DNA from: an uncultured Bacteriovorax sp.
Lineage (GTDB): Bacteria > Bdellovibrionota > Bacteriovoracia > Bacteriovoracales > Bacteriovoracaceae
Direction: 5' to 3'
NCBI GenBank assembly: GCA_946481315.1
Contig: CAMLMH010000003.1
Coordinates: forward strand, 62,001-126,000
Length of the DNA: 64,000 bases
Shown here: positions 23,498 through 31,134 of the stretch, piece after piece
Layout: every line of letters begins with the position of its first letter
Position numbering within the stretch: position 1 is the first letter of the stretch
Translations under genes and position numbers: made by a program
The notes under the pieces: model-generated
What the model was told of the DNA's origin: nothing
Databases searched by the model: none
Seen by the model: the letters and a program-made list of their open reading frames with translations, nothing else

Positions 23498-25129
23498 TTA
23501 TAGATTCGGGCAGTAAGTTTCTTTCTTACCAATCACGGCAACTTCGCAGGCATTGTAAGCCTCTGGTCCATGGCTGAAATGTTCACAAAGGTTAAAGTTA
23601 TAACCAAATTCTGGATCAGCACACGTTTCATATTTTTCAATTCCAAAGTTAGCACTTCTGCATGAATTATATTCCGCCACACCATGCTCTCTATGTTCGC
23701 AAGTCTTGTAAGATTCAGGTCCACAGCCTGATGTACGGCAACGCTTTCTCGAGCCATCCCAGTTTTTTCCACAGTCGCGGTGATGACATTGTTTGTAGCG
23801 AAGAACGCCACACAAATTACTGGCCTTTGCAATATAAGTTTTTACTCCGCATTCTGCTGCTTTACCTTCTTTATAGAGAACACCGCAGACTGGACCCGTT
23901 CCGGTTTTTGGACTGGACACTCCACAGTACGCCGATTCTTTTTCTTTATAATTTTTGACACCACAAAGTGCACTTGGCTTAACTTCACAACTAACTTTGA
24001 GAGGCTTTTTTCTTTCCCATAGTTTCTTCTTTGGAAGTATTACTTCCGGCATTGAAAAAAGAATGTCTGCATTAACATCTTCTGTGAAACTAAATGCACT
24101 TTCTTTAAATCTTTTTAACTTCCAGATATAAGTTTCCAGCTCTTCTAGTTGATTTTCCAGCAAGTCTTTCTTAAATCCCAGCATGACAAAATCATTGCTG
24201 TTGTTGATAACATATAATCCATTGGCAAATAATGTTCGCGCTTCGCCTAGTTTGATTTCTGCAGTATTGATCATATCCTGACGTTCCTTAACTTCAGGCG
24301 AGTTCGGATCTAAAACCGTATTGCTGATTGTAGAGTAGTCGCGGGTATTACTTCCTATAGCAACAGGATGAGCATCAGTCAGTTCTTCTATCTGAGCTGT
24401 GAGTTTTAAGAGACCTTCTTCATTCTGTGGAACCTCAACTGTTTTACCACCGATATGCATATAAGATAGATTCACACGATATTTCTCCCTTAACTTTTCA
24501 ATTATTCTTTTGTAGTCTGAAGATCCCTTGACGCTTCCTCCGCCAAATCCGCCTCCCCCTTCAACCGCAATTTCCAGTGACTGTTTTTCCTGAAAACTTT
24601 CTGTTTTAACTTCCAGAACACCAAAGATTTCACCACCCATTTCAATTTCTGTTATAATTTTATCTCCACAAACTTCAGAAAACAAAAAGCGTGAGTCCAG
24701 CATTAAGTTGCGTGCATTTCTTGTCAAAAGTAAATTATCCTTGGCAATTTTTAATTTATTGGTAATTCTCGAAGTTCGGATCCACAGATAGACACTGTTA
24801 TAGTTCCATTTTTGCTCTTTCATAAAGTTAACTTTTGCGCTGGCACTAAAAGAATAATATGAGCCTTCACCTTTAGAAGATGATGTAATTTTGTCATATA
24901 GCTCTTCTTTTGACTTAACCAACTCCAGAACATAGTTTGTTTTACGGACATCATTAACTGTCAGATCATCTTGTCTTAGTTCAATACAACGGTCTTTAAT
25001 ACCAGCGCGCAAATCATAACTTAATACTCCACGCCCCAAATCTGTAGTGACCGTCGAAGCCTGCAAGTTTAAAGCAGCCATGAAGGCCATGCTTAAAAAA
25101 CTTCCGGCAAAAAATTTCTTTGCTTTCAT
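23498..25129 (-). CDS. Secreted MACPF/CDC-like protein with cysteine-rich 13-residue repeat tail
   Basis: A 543-residue protein with a signal peptide (cleavage near NLQA). Residues about 28-270 look like a MACPF domain: an LGRG start, a small-residue amphipathic segment (SSSKGEGSYYSFSASAKVNF), a signature-like FSEVCGDKIITEIEMGG (150-166), then GVLEVKTESFQEKQSL and a Gly-rich stretch before YKRIIEKL. MACPF proteins make pores in membranes. Residues 389-540 are about 11 repeats of 13 residues, with C-G-V starts in the first half and a Cys at the ninth position in the second. No GTH motif is intact (GDK), so the match is remote. It is divergent from an HTH-like gene. The target is unknown. Confidence 0.7.
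   Translation of the reverse strand: MKAKKFFAGSFLSMAFMAALNLQASTVTTDLGRGVLSYDLRAGIKDRCIELRQDDLTVNDVRKTNYVLELVKSKEELYDKITSSSKGEGSYYSFSASAKVNFMKEQKWNYNSVYLWIRTSRITNKLKIAKDNLLLTRNARNLMLDSRFLFSEVCGDKIITEIEMGGEIFGVLEVKTESFQEKQSLEIAVEGGGGFGGGSVKGSSDYKRIIEKLREKYRVNLSYMHIGGKTVEVPQNEEGLLKLTAQIEELTDAHPVAIGSNTRDYSTISNTVLDPNSPEVKERQDMINTAEIKLGEARTLFANGLYVINNSNDFVMLGFKKDLLENQLEELETYIWKLKRFKESAFSFTEDVNADILFSMPEVILPKKKLWERKKPLKVSCEVKPSALCGVKNYKEKESAYCGVSSPKTGTGPVCGVLYKEGKAAECGVKTYIAKASNLCGVLRYKQCHHRDCGKNWDGSRKRCRTSGCGPESYKTCEHREHGVAEYNSCRSANFGIEKYETCADPEFGYNFNLCEHFSHGPEAYNACEVAVIGKKETYCPNL
23501..23965 (-). repeat. Coding repeat: about eleven 13-residue Cys units
   Basis: Protein residues 389-543. Unit starts lie at residues 389, 402, 415, 427, 440, 453, 469, 482, 495, 508, 520 and 533, i.e. 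12-13 residues apart with one 16-residue unit. First-position residues are C,C,C,C,C,C,C,H,F,F,H,I; position 2 is always Gly. From residue 448 on a second cysteine series appears at 448, 464, 477, 490, 503, 515, 528 and 540. Confidence 0.85.
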
Positions 25130-25386
25130 AATTTCCCCTCGTTTTGCGGAACAATTTTTTTGCTCCGATATTTTTTTTGCACCTTAATGCAGGTGAAATT
25201 TTTTTATAAGAGGGGATAAGGGGTTTCTGGTTGAAATCCGTCCAAAACCGACAAATTGGTAAAAAACGCCATTCGGCTGGTTTTTTTTTGCCAGGGAGTT
25301 TGAAATATTAACAACTTATGGTGGTCTAAAGCTATAGTTTTTACAATGTCTGGCAAATACTTTCAGGGCCTTGGTATGCTAGTAGC
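25130..25386. promoter_or_regulatory. Divergent intergenic region with T-tracts and hairpin
   Basis: This 257-base gap separates the MACPF-like and HTH-like genes. It holds four T-runs of 7-9 bases (25155-25161, 25171-25178, 25199-25205, 25281-25289) and a small hairpin CACCT-TAATGC-AGGTG at 25180-25195 followed by AAATTTTTTT. Two promoters are expected here; I cannot place them with confidence. Confidence 0.45.
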
Positions 25387-26154
25387 ATGAATAAATTAAG
25401 TGAAAAAATTAAAGAAGAAGTTGAAATTTATTTCCGCCGCAATCCCAGAATCAGTGAACGACAGCTCGCAACCCTATCGGGCACTTCCCGTTATTTTGTC
25501 CGCACAGTACTTAATGGAATAAATTTTAATAAAAAATTTGATCTCTTCAAGCTGAATAAATTGTTGCAGATTACTTCTCCTAACTCAGTGGTAGAAATTA
25601 TTAATCAGATCGATCCGTCTTTTTATCGTAAAACAGGAATCGATCCTAAAGCAGTCATCGGGCAGCTCAGTATGCGCCGGCCAGTCACTTCCGGAACGAA
25701 TGACCTGTATGAAATTATTAATGATGACGTGGAAGCAGTAATTGCTATCTTGTCAGCTAACACCGGAGGTGTTTCGGAAAAGACCTTGCAGAAAATTTTC
25801 GGAGAACGTTACAAAATGTCTGTAGAAAGACTGATGCGGGAAAATGTACTTTTACCTAAAGGTAAAACGTATCACATGAATTTTAAATCTTTTCCCAATT
25901 TATCAATTCGCTTCATCAAGAGATTTATACCAGCGTTGCTGGGCTATTATCGTATCGGCAGACCGGTGAGGGGACGAAATTATATTACAATTTCCACAGG
26001 AATTCTGAATATAGAAGGGATGATGGAAATGCAGAAAGCTTATGAGCGCTTTCGAAAAGAATTGTCTTTAATTTCTAATGATGAAAAGTACAGGGGAGAT
26101 ATTCCTTATTTTTCGTTTGGTGTTTTCGATAGCTTTCTGGATTTATATGAATAA
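25387..26154 (+). CDS. Putative HTH DNA-binding protein
   Basis: A 255-residue protein without signal peptide or membrane helix. Residues about 15-45 (NPRISERQLATLSGTSRYFVRTVLNG) look like a helix-turn-helix of the type seen in TIGR02147-like regulators; the rest is charged and matches nothing I recognise, with FIKRFIPALLGYYRIGRP in the middle. The gene starts divergently from the MACPF-like gene, which makes it a candidate regulator of it. No clear SD is visible (the bases before ATG read GCTAGTAGC). It ends one base before the convergent MFS gene. Confidence 0.6.
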   Translation: MNKLSEKIKEEVEIYFRRNPRISERQLATLSGTSRYFVRTVLNGINFNKKFDLFKLNKLLQITSPNSVVEIINQIDPSFYRKTGIDPKAVIGQLSMRRPVTSGTNDLYEIINDDVEAVIAILSANTGGVSEKTLQKIFGERYKMSVERLMRENVLLPKGKTYHMNFKSFPNLSIRFIKRFIPALLGYYRIGRPVRGRNYITISTGILNIEGMMEMQKAYERFRKELSLISNDEKYRGDIPYFSFGVFDSFLDLYE

Positions 26155-27372
26155 TTAGTCAATTATTTTTACCCGGCTGGCAAGGAAGACAAAAACCAGT
26201 GTCATAAAAATAGAAAGATATCCAACGATATTAAAATGCATGATCTCACCGTTTTCATTATAACGAATAATGAAGCCAGCCAGAACACTGGCCAGTCCCA
26301 TGGACATCTGCTGTAAACTGGAAGTTATCCCCATAAAGGCACCGCGATTGGCTTTACTCACACTGCCGGTAATAATTGCCATGACCGGAACAAATCGTCC
26401 GGATATAAGAATAAAAAATGAAGTATTAATCATTAAAACGAGCGGCAAAGGTAATACGCTCATATTTGTGACCAAAAAAATTGGAATAAGGGAAAGCGGG
26501 GCCAGAATATAGACCATGAAATGCTTGCCATAACGATCGGCCAGAGATCCAATAAGTCGCGATGTAAACAGGGTGAATATTCCGCCGAAAAAATAAATCA
26601 GCGATAAGTTTTTTTCATCCAGTTTTACATTTTTGACCAGATACTGACTGATAAATGGAATGACCAGAAAGCCGGAAATGATATAAGCGGAAGATAAGAT
26701 AAAAGACCGTCGGCAATTTTGATCCCGGAAAAGATTGAGAATTTTCTGTAACTCCTCACTCTTCTTGTAACGCTGTAATTTAATATGACCGATGATGGGC
26801 GGCATCTTTAATACAGTAATAGCAATAACAATTAAACTCAGCACCGAAATCAGCCAAAAGGGTGAATGCCAGTCAAAATGATCCGCCAGATAGAGCCCCA
26901 GTGGAATACCAACGACTGAAGCCGTTCCAAAAGCCGACATAACTGCACCTGTCGCTTTTCCTCTGCGCATCTCCGGTACGACATCTCCGATAATGGAGAA
27001 AGTTAATCCGGAGAGCACTCCTCCAAAGCCACCTGCAAGAATGCGCGAAAATACCAGCATGAAATAATTAACCGATAGGGCGCAGAAAATGTTGGCAAAT
27101 AAAAATCCTGTATAGAAAAAGATCAGAACTCTCTTACGGTCATAATTATCGATAAAAAAAGACGACAAAATCCCCATGGCTGCTGCAGCAAAAGCATAGG
27201 AAGAAATAACATAGGAAAATTGATTGGGAGTGAGAGCAAAAGCGCGGACCAGTTTCGGACCCAGTGGCATCATAACGACAAAATCCACCATGTGCGTAAA
27301 CTGCACAAAAAACAAAATGGTTATTATAAGTTTTTCATTAAGATCAAAAGTATTAATTACAGAATTTTTCAT
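26155..27372 (-). CDS. MFS transporter
   Basis: A 405-residue inner-membrane protein with 12 hydrophobic helices. The N-terminal half has FTHMVDFVVMMPLGP, an A-motif-like loop (DNYDRKRVLIFFY) and RILAGGFGGVLSGLTFSIIGDVVPEMRRGKATG, typical of drug:H+ antiporters (DHA1). The second half has SRLIGSLADRYGKHFMVY. A sugar or drug efflux role is possible; the substrate cannot be called. The SD is weak. It stands alone between an HTH-like gene and the DUF2382 pair. Confidence 0.9.
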   Translation of the reverse strand: MKNSVINTFDLNEKLIITILFFVQFTHMVDFVVMMPLGPKLVRAFALTPNQFSYVISSYAFAAAAMGILSSFFIDNYDRKRVLIFFYTGFLFANIFCALSVNYFMLVFSRILAGGFGGVLSGLTFSIIGDVVPEMRRGKATGAVMSAFGTASVVGIPLGLYLADHFDWHSPFWLISVLSLIVIAITVLKMPPIIGHIKLQRYKKSEELQKILNLFRDQNCRRSFILSSAYIISGFLVIPFISQYLVKNVKLDEKNLSLIYFFGGIFTLFTSRLIGSLADRYGKHFMVYILAPLSLIPIFLVTNMSVLPLPLVLMINTSFFILISGRFVPVMAIITGSVSKANRGAFMGITSSLQQMSMGLASVLAGFIIRYNENGEIMHFNIVGYLSIFMTLVFVFLASRVKIID

Positions 27373-27531
27373 GTCGGGATTTTAACACTCTGAGAGCATA
27401 TGAGCCAGAAACAATTCCGACAGTACCAGCATAGTAACCAGGTTACTCTTTTAATTTTCTGGCTTCTATTGTGCTTCTTAATTTGCAGAGAGGGCTTGTG
27501 TCCAGTTTGTTTATGAATAAGAGGTTAATAA

Positions 27532-28104
27532 ATGGTATCCCAATGGGAAATAGAAGATATAAACGGTGAGGTTGTGAGTATTTTTGGTGTATCTCGTGAT
27601 CAGTCCTATGTTCTGGCCCGGTTGGATGACAATCAATTAATCAATGTTCCTATTCAGCTTTTAGAAGTTCAGAACTCGCAACGTTACTATCTACCGCGAC
27701 GTTTTCGGGATTTTCAGGAAACGACAACAACGCAATCCTCTGAAAAAGTTTTTCCGGTTATTGAGGAAAAACCACTCATCAGTAAAAAGAAAGTTGATAC
27801 AGCGGAAATTAAAATAAAAAAACAAGTCAGCCAAAGAGAAGAAGTAGTGGAGCAGTCACTTGCACGAGAAGAAATTAATATTGATCGAATTCCCAAAAAT
27901 GATGTGTTTGAAAGACCAGCCCAAATGCGGGTTGAGGGAGATTGCACCTATATTCCAGTACAGGAAGAGATACTGGTAGTTGAAAAACGTTATCTGGTCC
28001 GGGAAGAAATTTGCATTAAAAAGATTCGTACTGAACATAATGAAAAAGTTATCGTGAAATTAAAAAAAGAGGATCTGAATATTGAAAGGAAAAAAATGAA
28101 TTAA
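27532..28104 (+). CDS. DUF2382 (YsnF/AvaK-type) protein, short form
   Basis: A 190-residue cytoplasmic protein. The N-terminal ~65 residues resemble a PRC-barrel-like beta domain (VVSIFGVSRDQSYVLARLDDNQLINVPIQLLEV), followed by a charged linker. The C-terminal part is DUF2382: VIEEKPLISKKKVDTAEIKI and VPVQEEILVVEKRYLVREEICIKK, with the alternate E/K/V beta-strand pattern. Such proteins are stress-induced in other bacteria. AGAGG lies 7 bases before the ATG. A second DUF2382 gene follows after 35 bases, so the two form one operon. Confidence 0.8.
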   Translation: MVSQWEIEDINGEVVSIFGVSRDQSYVLARLDDNQLINVPIQLLEVQNSQRYYLPRRFRDFQETTTTQSSEKVFPVIEEKPLISKKKVDTAEIKIKKQVSQREEVVEQSLAREEINIDRIPKNDVFERPAQMRVEGDCTYIPVQEEILVVEKRYLVREEICIKKIRTEHNEKVIVKLKKEDLNIERKKMN

Positions 28105-28139
28105 GCCGATCCGGCTTAAGTGAAAGCAGGAGATTTAAA

Positions 28140-28955
28140 ATGATGAAGACAATAGTAGGGTATTTTGATGATTGGCCACAGGTCGAAATGGCCAAGTCAG
28201 AACTGCAAGGTATTGGTATTATGAACAGTGATATTGAGACCTATTCTGCAAGAGGAAAAGAAGGGCGTGATGAAAAAAACTTTCTGACAAGAATTAAAAA
28301 ATTTTTTTCCAATTTAGGGAATGATTATGACACAGATTACTACGCAGAAGGTATCCGAAGGGGTGGTACTGCTCTGTGTGTAACTTGTGATGAATCTCGT
28401 ATTGATGAAGTTGCTGACTGTATGAACAGATGCGGAGCTGTTGATACTGACCGCAAAGCTCAGTATTTTAAAGAGCGCGGTTTTTCTAAATATGACTGGA
28501 ACGCAAAACCCTTAACTGATGATGAAGCCTGGGAAGAACGCCAGGAATATACAGTTTGGGAAAAGAGCCGATTTGCCGGTGACAAAGAAGAAGTTATTCC
28601 GGTCATTGAAGAGTCGGTCAGTGTTAACAAGCGTGCTGTTAATAAAGGCAACGTGCGAATTTACACCAGGGTTACTGAAACTCCGGTAGAGGAAGAAATT
28701 AATCTTCGCAATGAAAGAGTTGAGATTGAACGCAATGCTGTCAATCGCCCGGTCAATGCTTCGGACATGAGTGCTTTTCAGGAAGGAGAAATAAATCTAC
28801 GTGAAACTTCCGAAGAACCAGTCATCAACAAAGAAGCTAGAGTGGTGGAAGAAGTGCGGGTCAGAAAAACAGCGGATGAAAGAACTGAAAAAGTTCATGA
28901 TACCGCTAGAAAAACGAATGTAGAAGTTGACCGAACCGACGATCTGACCCGCTAG
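28140..28955 (+). CDS. DUF2382 protein with general-stress-17M-like N-terminus
   Basis: A 271-residue cytoplasmic protein. Residues 1-105 resemble the heat-induced or general stress 17M fold (MMKTIVGYFDDWPQVEMAKSEL at the start, GGTALCVTCDESRIDEVADCM later). Residues about 145-255 are DUF2382, with VIPVIEESVSVNKRAV, TRVTETPVEEEINLRNERVEIER and EEPVINKEARVVEEVRVRK. GGAG lies 7 bases before the first of two adjacent ATGs. It is the second gene of an operon with the shorter DUF2382 gene and ends at a strong terminator. It is probably a general or desiccation-type stress protein. Confidence 0.85.
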   Translation: MMKTIVGYFDDWPQVEMAKSELQGIGIMNSDIETYSARGKEGRDEKNFLTRIKKFFSNLGNDYDTDYYAEGIRRGGTALCVTCDESRIDEVADCMNRCGAVDTDRKAQYFKERGFSKYDWNAKPLTDDEAWEERQEYTVWEKSRFAGDKEEVIPVIEESVSVNKRAVNKGNVRIYTRVTETPVEEEINLRNERVEIERNAVNRPVNASDMSAFQEGEINLRETSEEPVINKEARVVEEVRVRKTADERTEKVHDTARKTNVEVDRTDDLTR

Positions 28956-28975
28956 TCAGAATTTTATTTCACAGG

Positions 28976-28999
28976 AAGGGAGGAATACCTCCCTTTTTT
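28976..28999 (+). terminator. Intrinsic terminator after the DUF2382 pair
   Basis: AAGGGAGG-AATA-CCTCCCTT stem-loop followed by a run of T bases, about 20 bases after the stop codon. Confidence 0.88.
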
Positions 29000-29110
29000 A
29001 TCCCCCATGCTTTAGATGTCCAGTGACACTTTTTTGGGGCACTAAACCTGCTTTATTTCCCCACAACCCCTTCTATCCGGCCGGTTTTTCATAGACCAAG
29101 CTGAGCGGCA

Positions 29111-29126
29111 TATACTGTTTAGTATA
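29111..29126. promoter_or_regulatory. Palindrome upstream of the lone response regulator
   Basis: TATACT-GTTT-AGTATA, a perfect 6-base inverted repeat, lies 15 bases before the ATG of the receiver gene, just upstream of its AAGGTG SD. It may be an operator or overlap a promoter. Confidence 0.4.
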
Positions 29127-29141
29127 CAGAAGGTGTAAAAG

Positions 29142-29504
29142 ATGAAAATTTTAATTGTCGATGATGAAGAAAAAATACGTGAGTTATACAGTGACTTTTT
29201 ACATTTAAGACCTGAAGAGAAAGTGGTTTCATATTCTTCTGACGGAAGGGAAGCATTACTTAAATGTCTGGCCGAAAAATTTGATGTTATTTTTCTGGAC
29301 TATAAAATGCCCCTTATGAATGGACTTGACCTGCTGACTGTGTTGCGCGGTAGCAGTTTAAATAAACACACACCAGTTATTATGATCTCCGGCGAAATGA
29401 ACTCTGTTGACGTAGCACCGGAACTAATGACAGAGACATATTTTCTATCCAAGCCCGTCAATTTTAAAACGCTGGGCGAAGTGATGACCTCGATTAAGCA
29501 CTAA
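29142..29504 (+). CDS. Single-domain response regulator (CheY-like)
   Basis: A 120-residue receiver domain with no output domain. Acidic pocket at VDDEE near residue 8, phospho-acceptor Asp in VIFLDYKMPLMNG near 52, Ser in VIMISGE near 82 and Lys in FLSKPVN near 105 are all in place, so phosphorylation should work. AAGGTG precedes the ATG. The PAS kinase that begins 84 bases downstream on the same strand is the natural partner. It is the only stand-alone receiver in a window holding seven histidine kinases. Confidence 0.93.
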   Translation: MKILIVDDEEKIRELYSDFLHLRPEEKVVSYSSDGREALLKCLAEKFDVIFLDYKMPLMNGLDLLTVLRGSSLNKHTPVIMISGEMNSVDVAPELMTETYFLSKPVNFKTLGEVMTSIKH

Positions 29505-29587
29505 ACTCCTGACCGTGTCCGTTGTCATACCTCACCAAAATGACTTTTACTGGTCTATCATCTTTGATTATGTTTAAGTAAATTGGC

Positions 29588-31042
29588 ATGAAAAAAGATG
29601 TCCAAAACCTGGCCTTACTCGATTCAATTTCTCATATCGTCTGGGTAACCAATGGTGATGCCAGTGAGGTTTATTATTACAATTCTTACTGGTGGAAATA
29701 CACCGGTATCGATCCTGCTTTCTATGTTCACGCCGATGCTGCCGATCAAGTTCATCCGGAAGATCTTCCTCCACTGATAAAATTAACGGCCCAAGCCGTT
29801 TTCAAGCAGGAAGGTTTTGAAACTCAATATCGTCTCCGGTCTGCCAATGGATATTATTTCTGGCATCTGGTGCGTTTTTCACCTTTGACAAAAAATGCAG
29901 AAGGAAAAATTGAAAAATGGATTGGTACAGCAACCAATATTGATGAACTCATAGAAGCCAAAAGCAGGTTTAGTGCTTTTTTTGAGCAATCATCTTTGCC
30001 AATGGAGATTTATGATCTGCAGGGATATCCATTAAAAGTTAATAATGCCTGGGTTAAATTATTCGATACAAACCTGGATCAGTTAAAAAGCTATAATGTC
30101 CTGACCGATCCTCAAAGCATTGAACGGGGACTTGATGTATTCATCAATAAGGCCATCAGGGGAGAAGCTGTCGAGGTTCCCGCTTTTTATTACGATCCTG
30201 CAGCAATTGGAAAAATCGGCAGACCCCGTTTCCTGGAAGCAAGTTTTTTTCCGGTTAAAGATCAGAATGAAAATGTTCGAGAACTGGCCATGATTTTGAA
30301 AGATGTCACTGATAAAGAAATGATTCAGACCCAACTGAAAGATGCAGTCGAAGCGCGACAGGAAATTTTGAATATTTGCAGTCACGAACTCAAAACACCG
30401 TTGACCAGTTTGCATTTACAGGCACAGATGACCAAAAGAAGAATTGCCAAAGGCGATCCTTCTGCATTTGCACCAGAGCGGATGGAAAAACTCATTCAGG
30501 TTTTCGACGAACAAATCGAAAGACTCATTCATCTGGTTGATGACATGCTGGATATCACTCGTTTAAACAGTGGAAGAATGTTGCTTATAAAAGAAAAAGT
30601 TGTTCTGGCAAAAGTAGTAGAAGATGTCTTGTATCGTTTCAGTGATCAGCTCTCAGCCGCAGGTTGTACGGTTTCAACTCAGCTGGATGTCACGGTCATC
30701 GGTGAATGGGACAAGTTTCGAATTGAGCAGGTATTGGTTAACCTGTTAACCAATGCATTTAAATATGGGGCCGGTAAACCAATTCACGTTACCATTCATC
30801 AATCAGCAGATAAAAAATTTGCCATTCTCACTGTTACGGACCAGGGACAGGGAATTTCACCTGCTGATCTGCAAAGAATTTTTGATCGCTTTGAAAGGGC
30901 TTCCAAAGATACCGCTGTTAGCGGCCTTGGGCTGGGTCTTTATATTACCAGAGAAATCGTTGAACTTCATGGCGGTAAAATTCATGTTCAGAGTGAATTA
31001 AGAAAAGGTTCAAAGTTTATTGTCGAACTCCCGCTAACTTAA
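29588..31042 (+). CDS. PAS domain sensor histidine kinase
   Basis: A 484-residue soluble kinase. Two PAS-type domains precede the kinase core: one at about 10-120 (DSISHIVWVTNGDASEVYYYNSYWWKYTG, then HPEDLPPL and FWHLVRFSPL) and a weaker one at about 125-245. The H-box is at about 258 (ICSHELKTPLTSLHLQAQMTKRR), followed by HATPase_c with DQGQGISPADLQRIFDRFERA and GLGLGLYITREIVELHGG. The core closely resembles the kinases at 45.9 and 58.1 kb, so these are paralogues. The lone receiver lies just upstream on the same strand. Confidence 0.92.
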   Translation: MKKDVQNLALLDSISHIVWVTNGDASEVYYYNSYWWKYTGIDPAFYVHADAADQVHPEDLPPLIKLTAQAVFKQEGFETQYRLRSANGYYFWHLVRFSPLTKNAEGKIEKWIGTATNIDELIEAKSRFSAFFEQSSLPMEIYDLQGYPLKVNNAWVKLFDTNLDQLKSYNVLTDPQSIERGLDVFINKAIRGEAVEVPAFYYDPAAIGKIGRPRFLEASFFPVKDQNENVRELAMILKDVTDKEMIQTQLKDAVEARQEILNICSHELKTPLTSLHLQAQMTKRRIAKGDPSAFAPERMEKLIQVFDEQIERLIHLVDDMLDITRLNSGRMLLIKEKVVLAKVVEDVLYRFSDQLSAAGCTVSTQLDVTVIGEWDKFRIEQVLVNLLTNAFKYGAGKPIHVTIHQSADKKFAILTVTDQGQGISPADLQRIFDRFERASKDTAVSGLGLGLYITREIVELHGGKIHVQSELRKGSKFIVELPLT

Positions 31043-31076
31043 AAAGTCTGCTGGCACCCCATGGTGGTGCGATGCA
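31043..31076. repeat. REP-like half element
   Basis: AAAAGTCTGCTGGCACC followed by a GGTGGTGCGATGC partner lies after the kinase stop. The same AAAAAGTCTGCTGGCACC string occurs at 43548, also just after a PAS kinase gene. Confidence 0.55.
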
Positions 31077-31099
31077 AACAAATGTAAGAGTTTAAGGGG

Positions 31100-31133
31100 G
31101 AGACATTTCGTCATTTTTGACGAAAAATATCTC
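31100..31133 (+). promoter_or_regulatory. Hairpin covering the SD and start of the M23 peptidase gene
   Basis: TCGTCA-TTTT-TGACGA forms a perfect core that extends outwards so that GAGA of the GGGGGAG SD (31100-31103) pairs with TCTC two bases before the ATG. It may gate translation. The alternative is a protein-binding palindrome. Confidence 0.4.
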
Positions 31134-31134
31134 T

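Noticed and set aside
25180..25205. Intrinsic terminator in the MACPF-HTH gap
   Set aside because: The hairpin has only a 5-base stem and lies upstream of both divergent genes, so it does not end any gene seen here.
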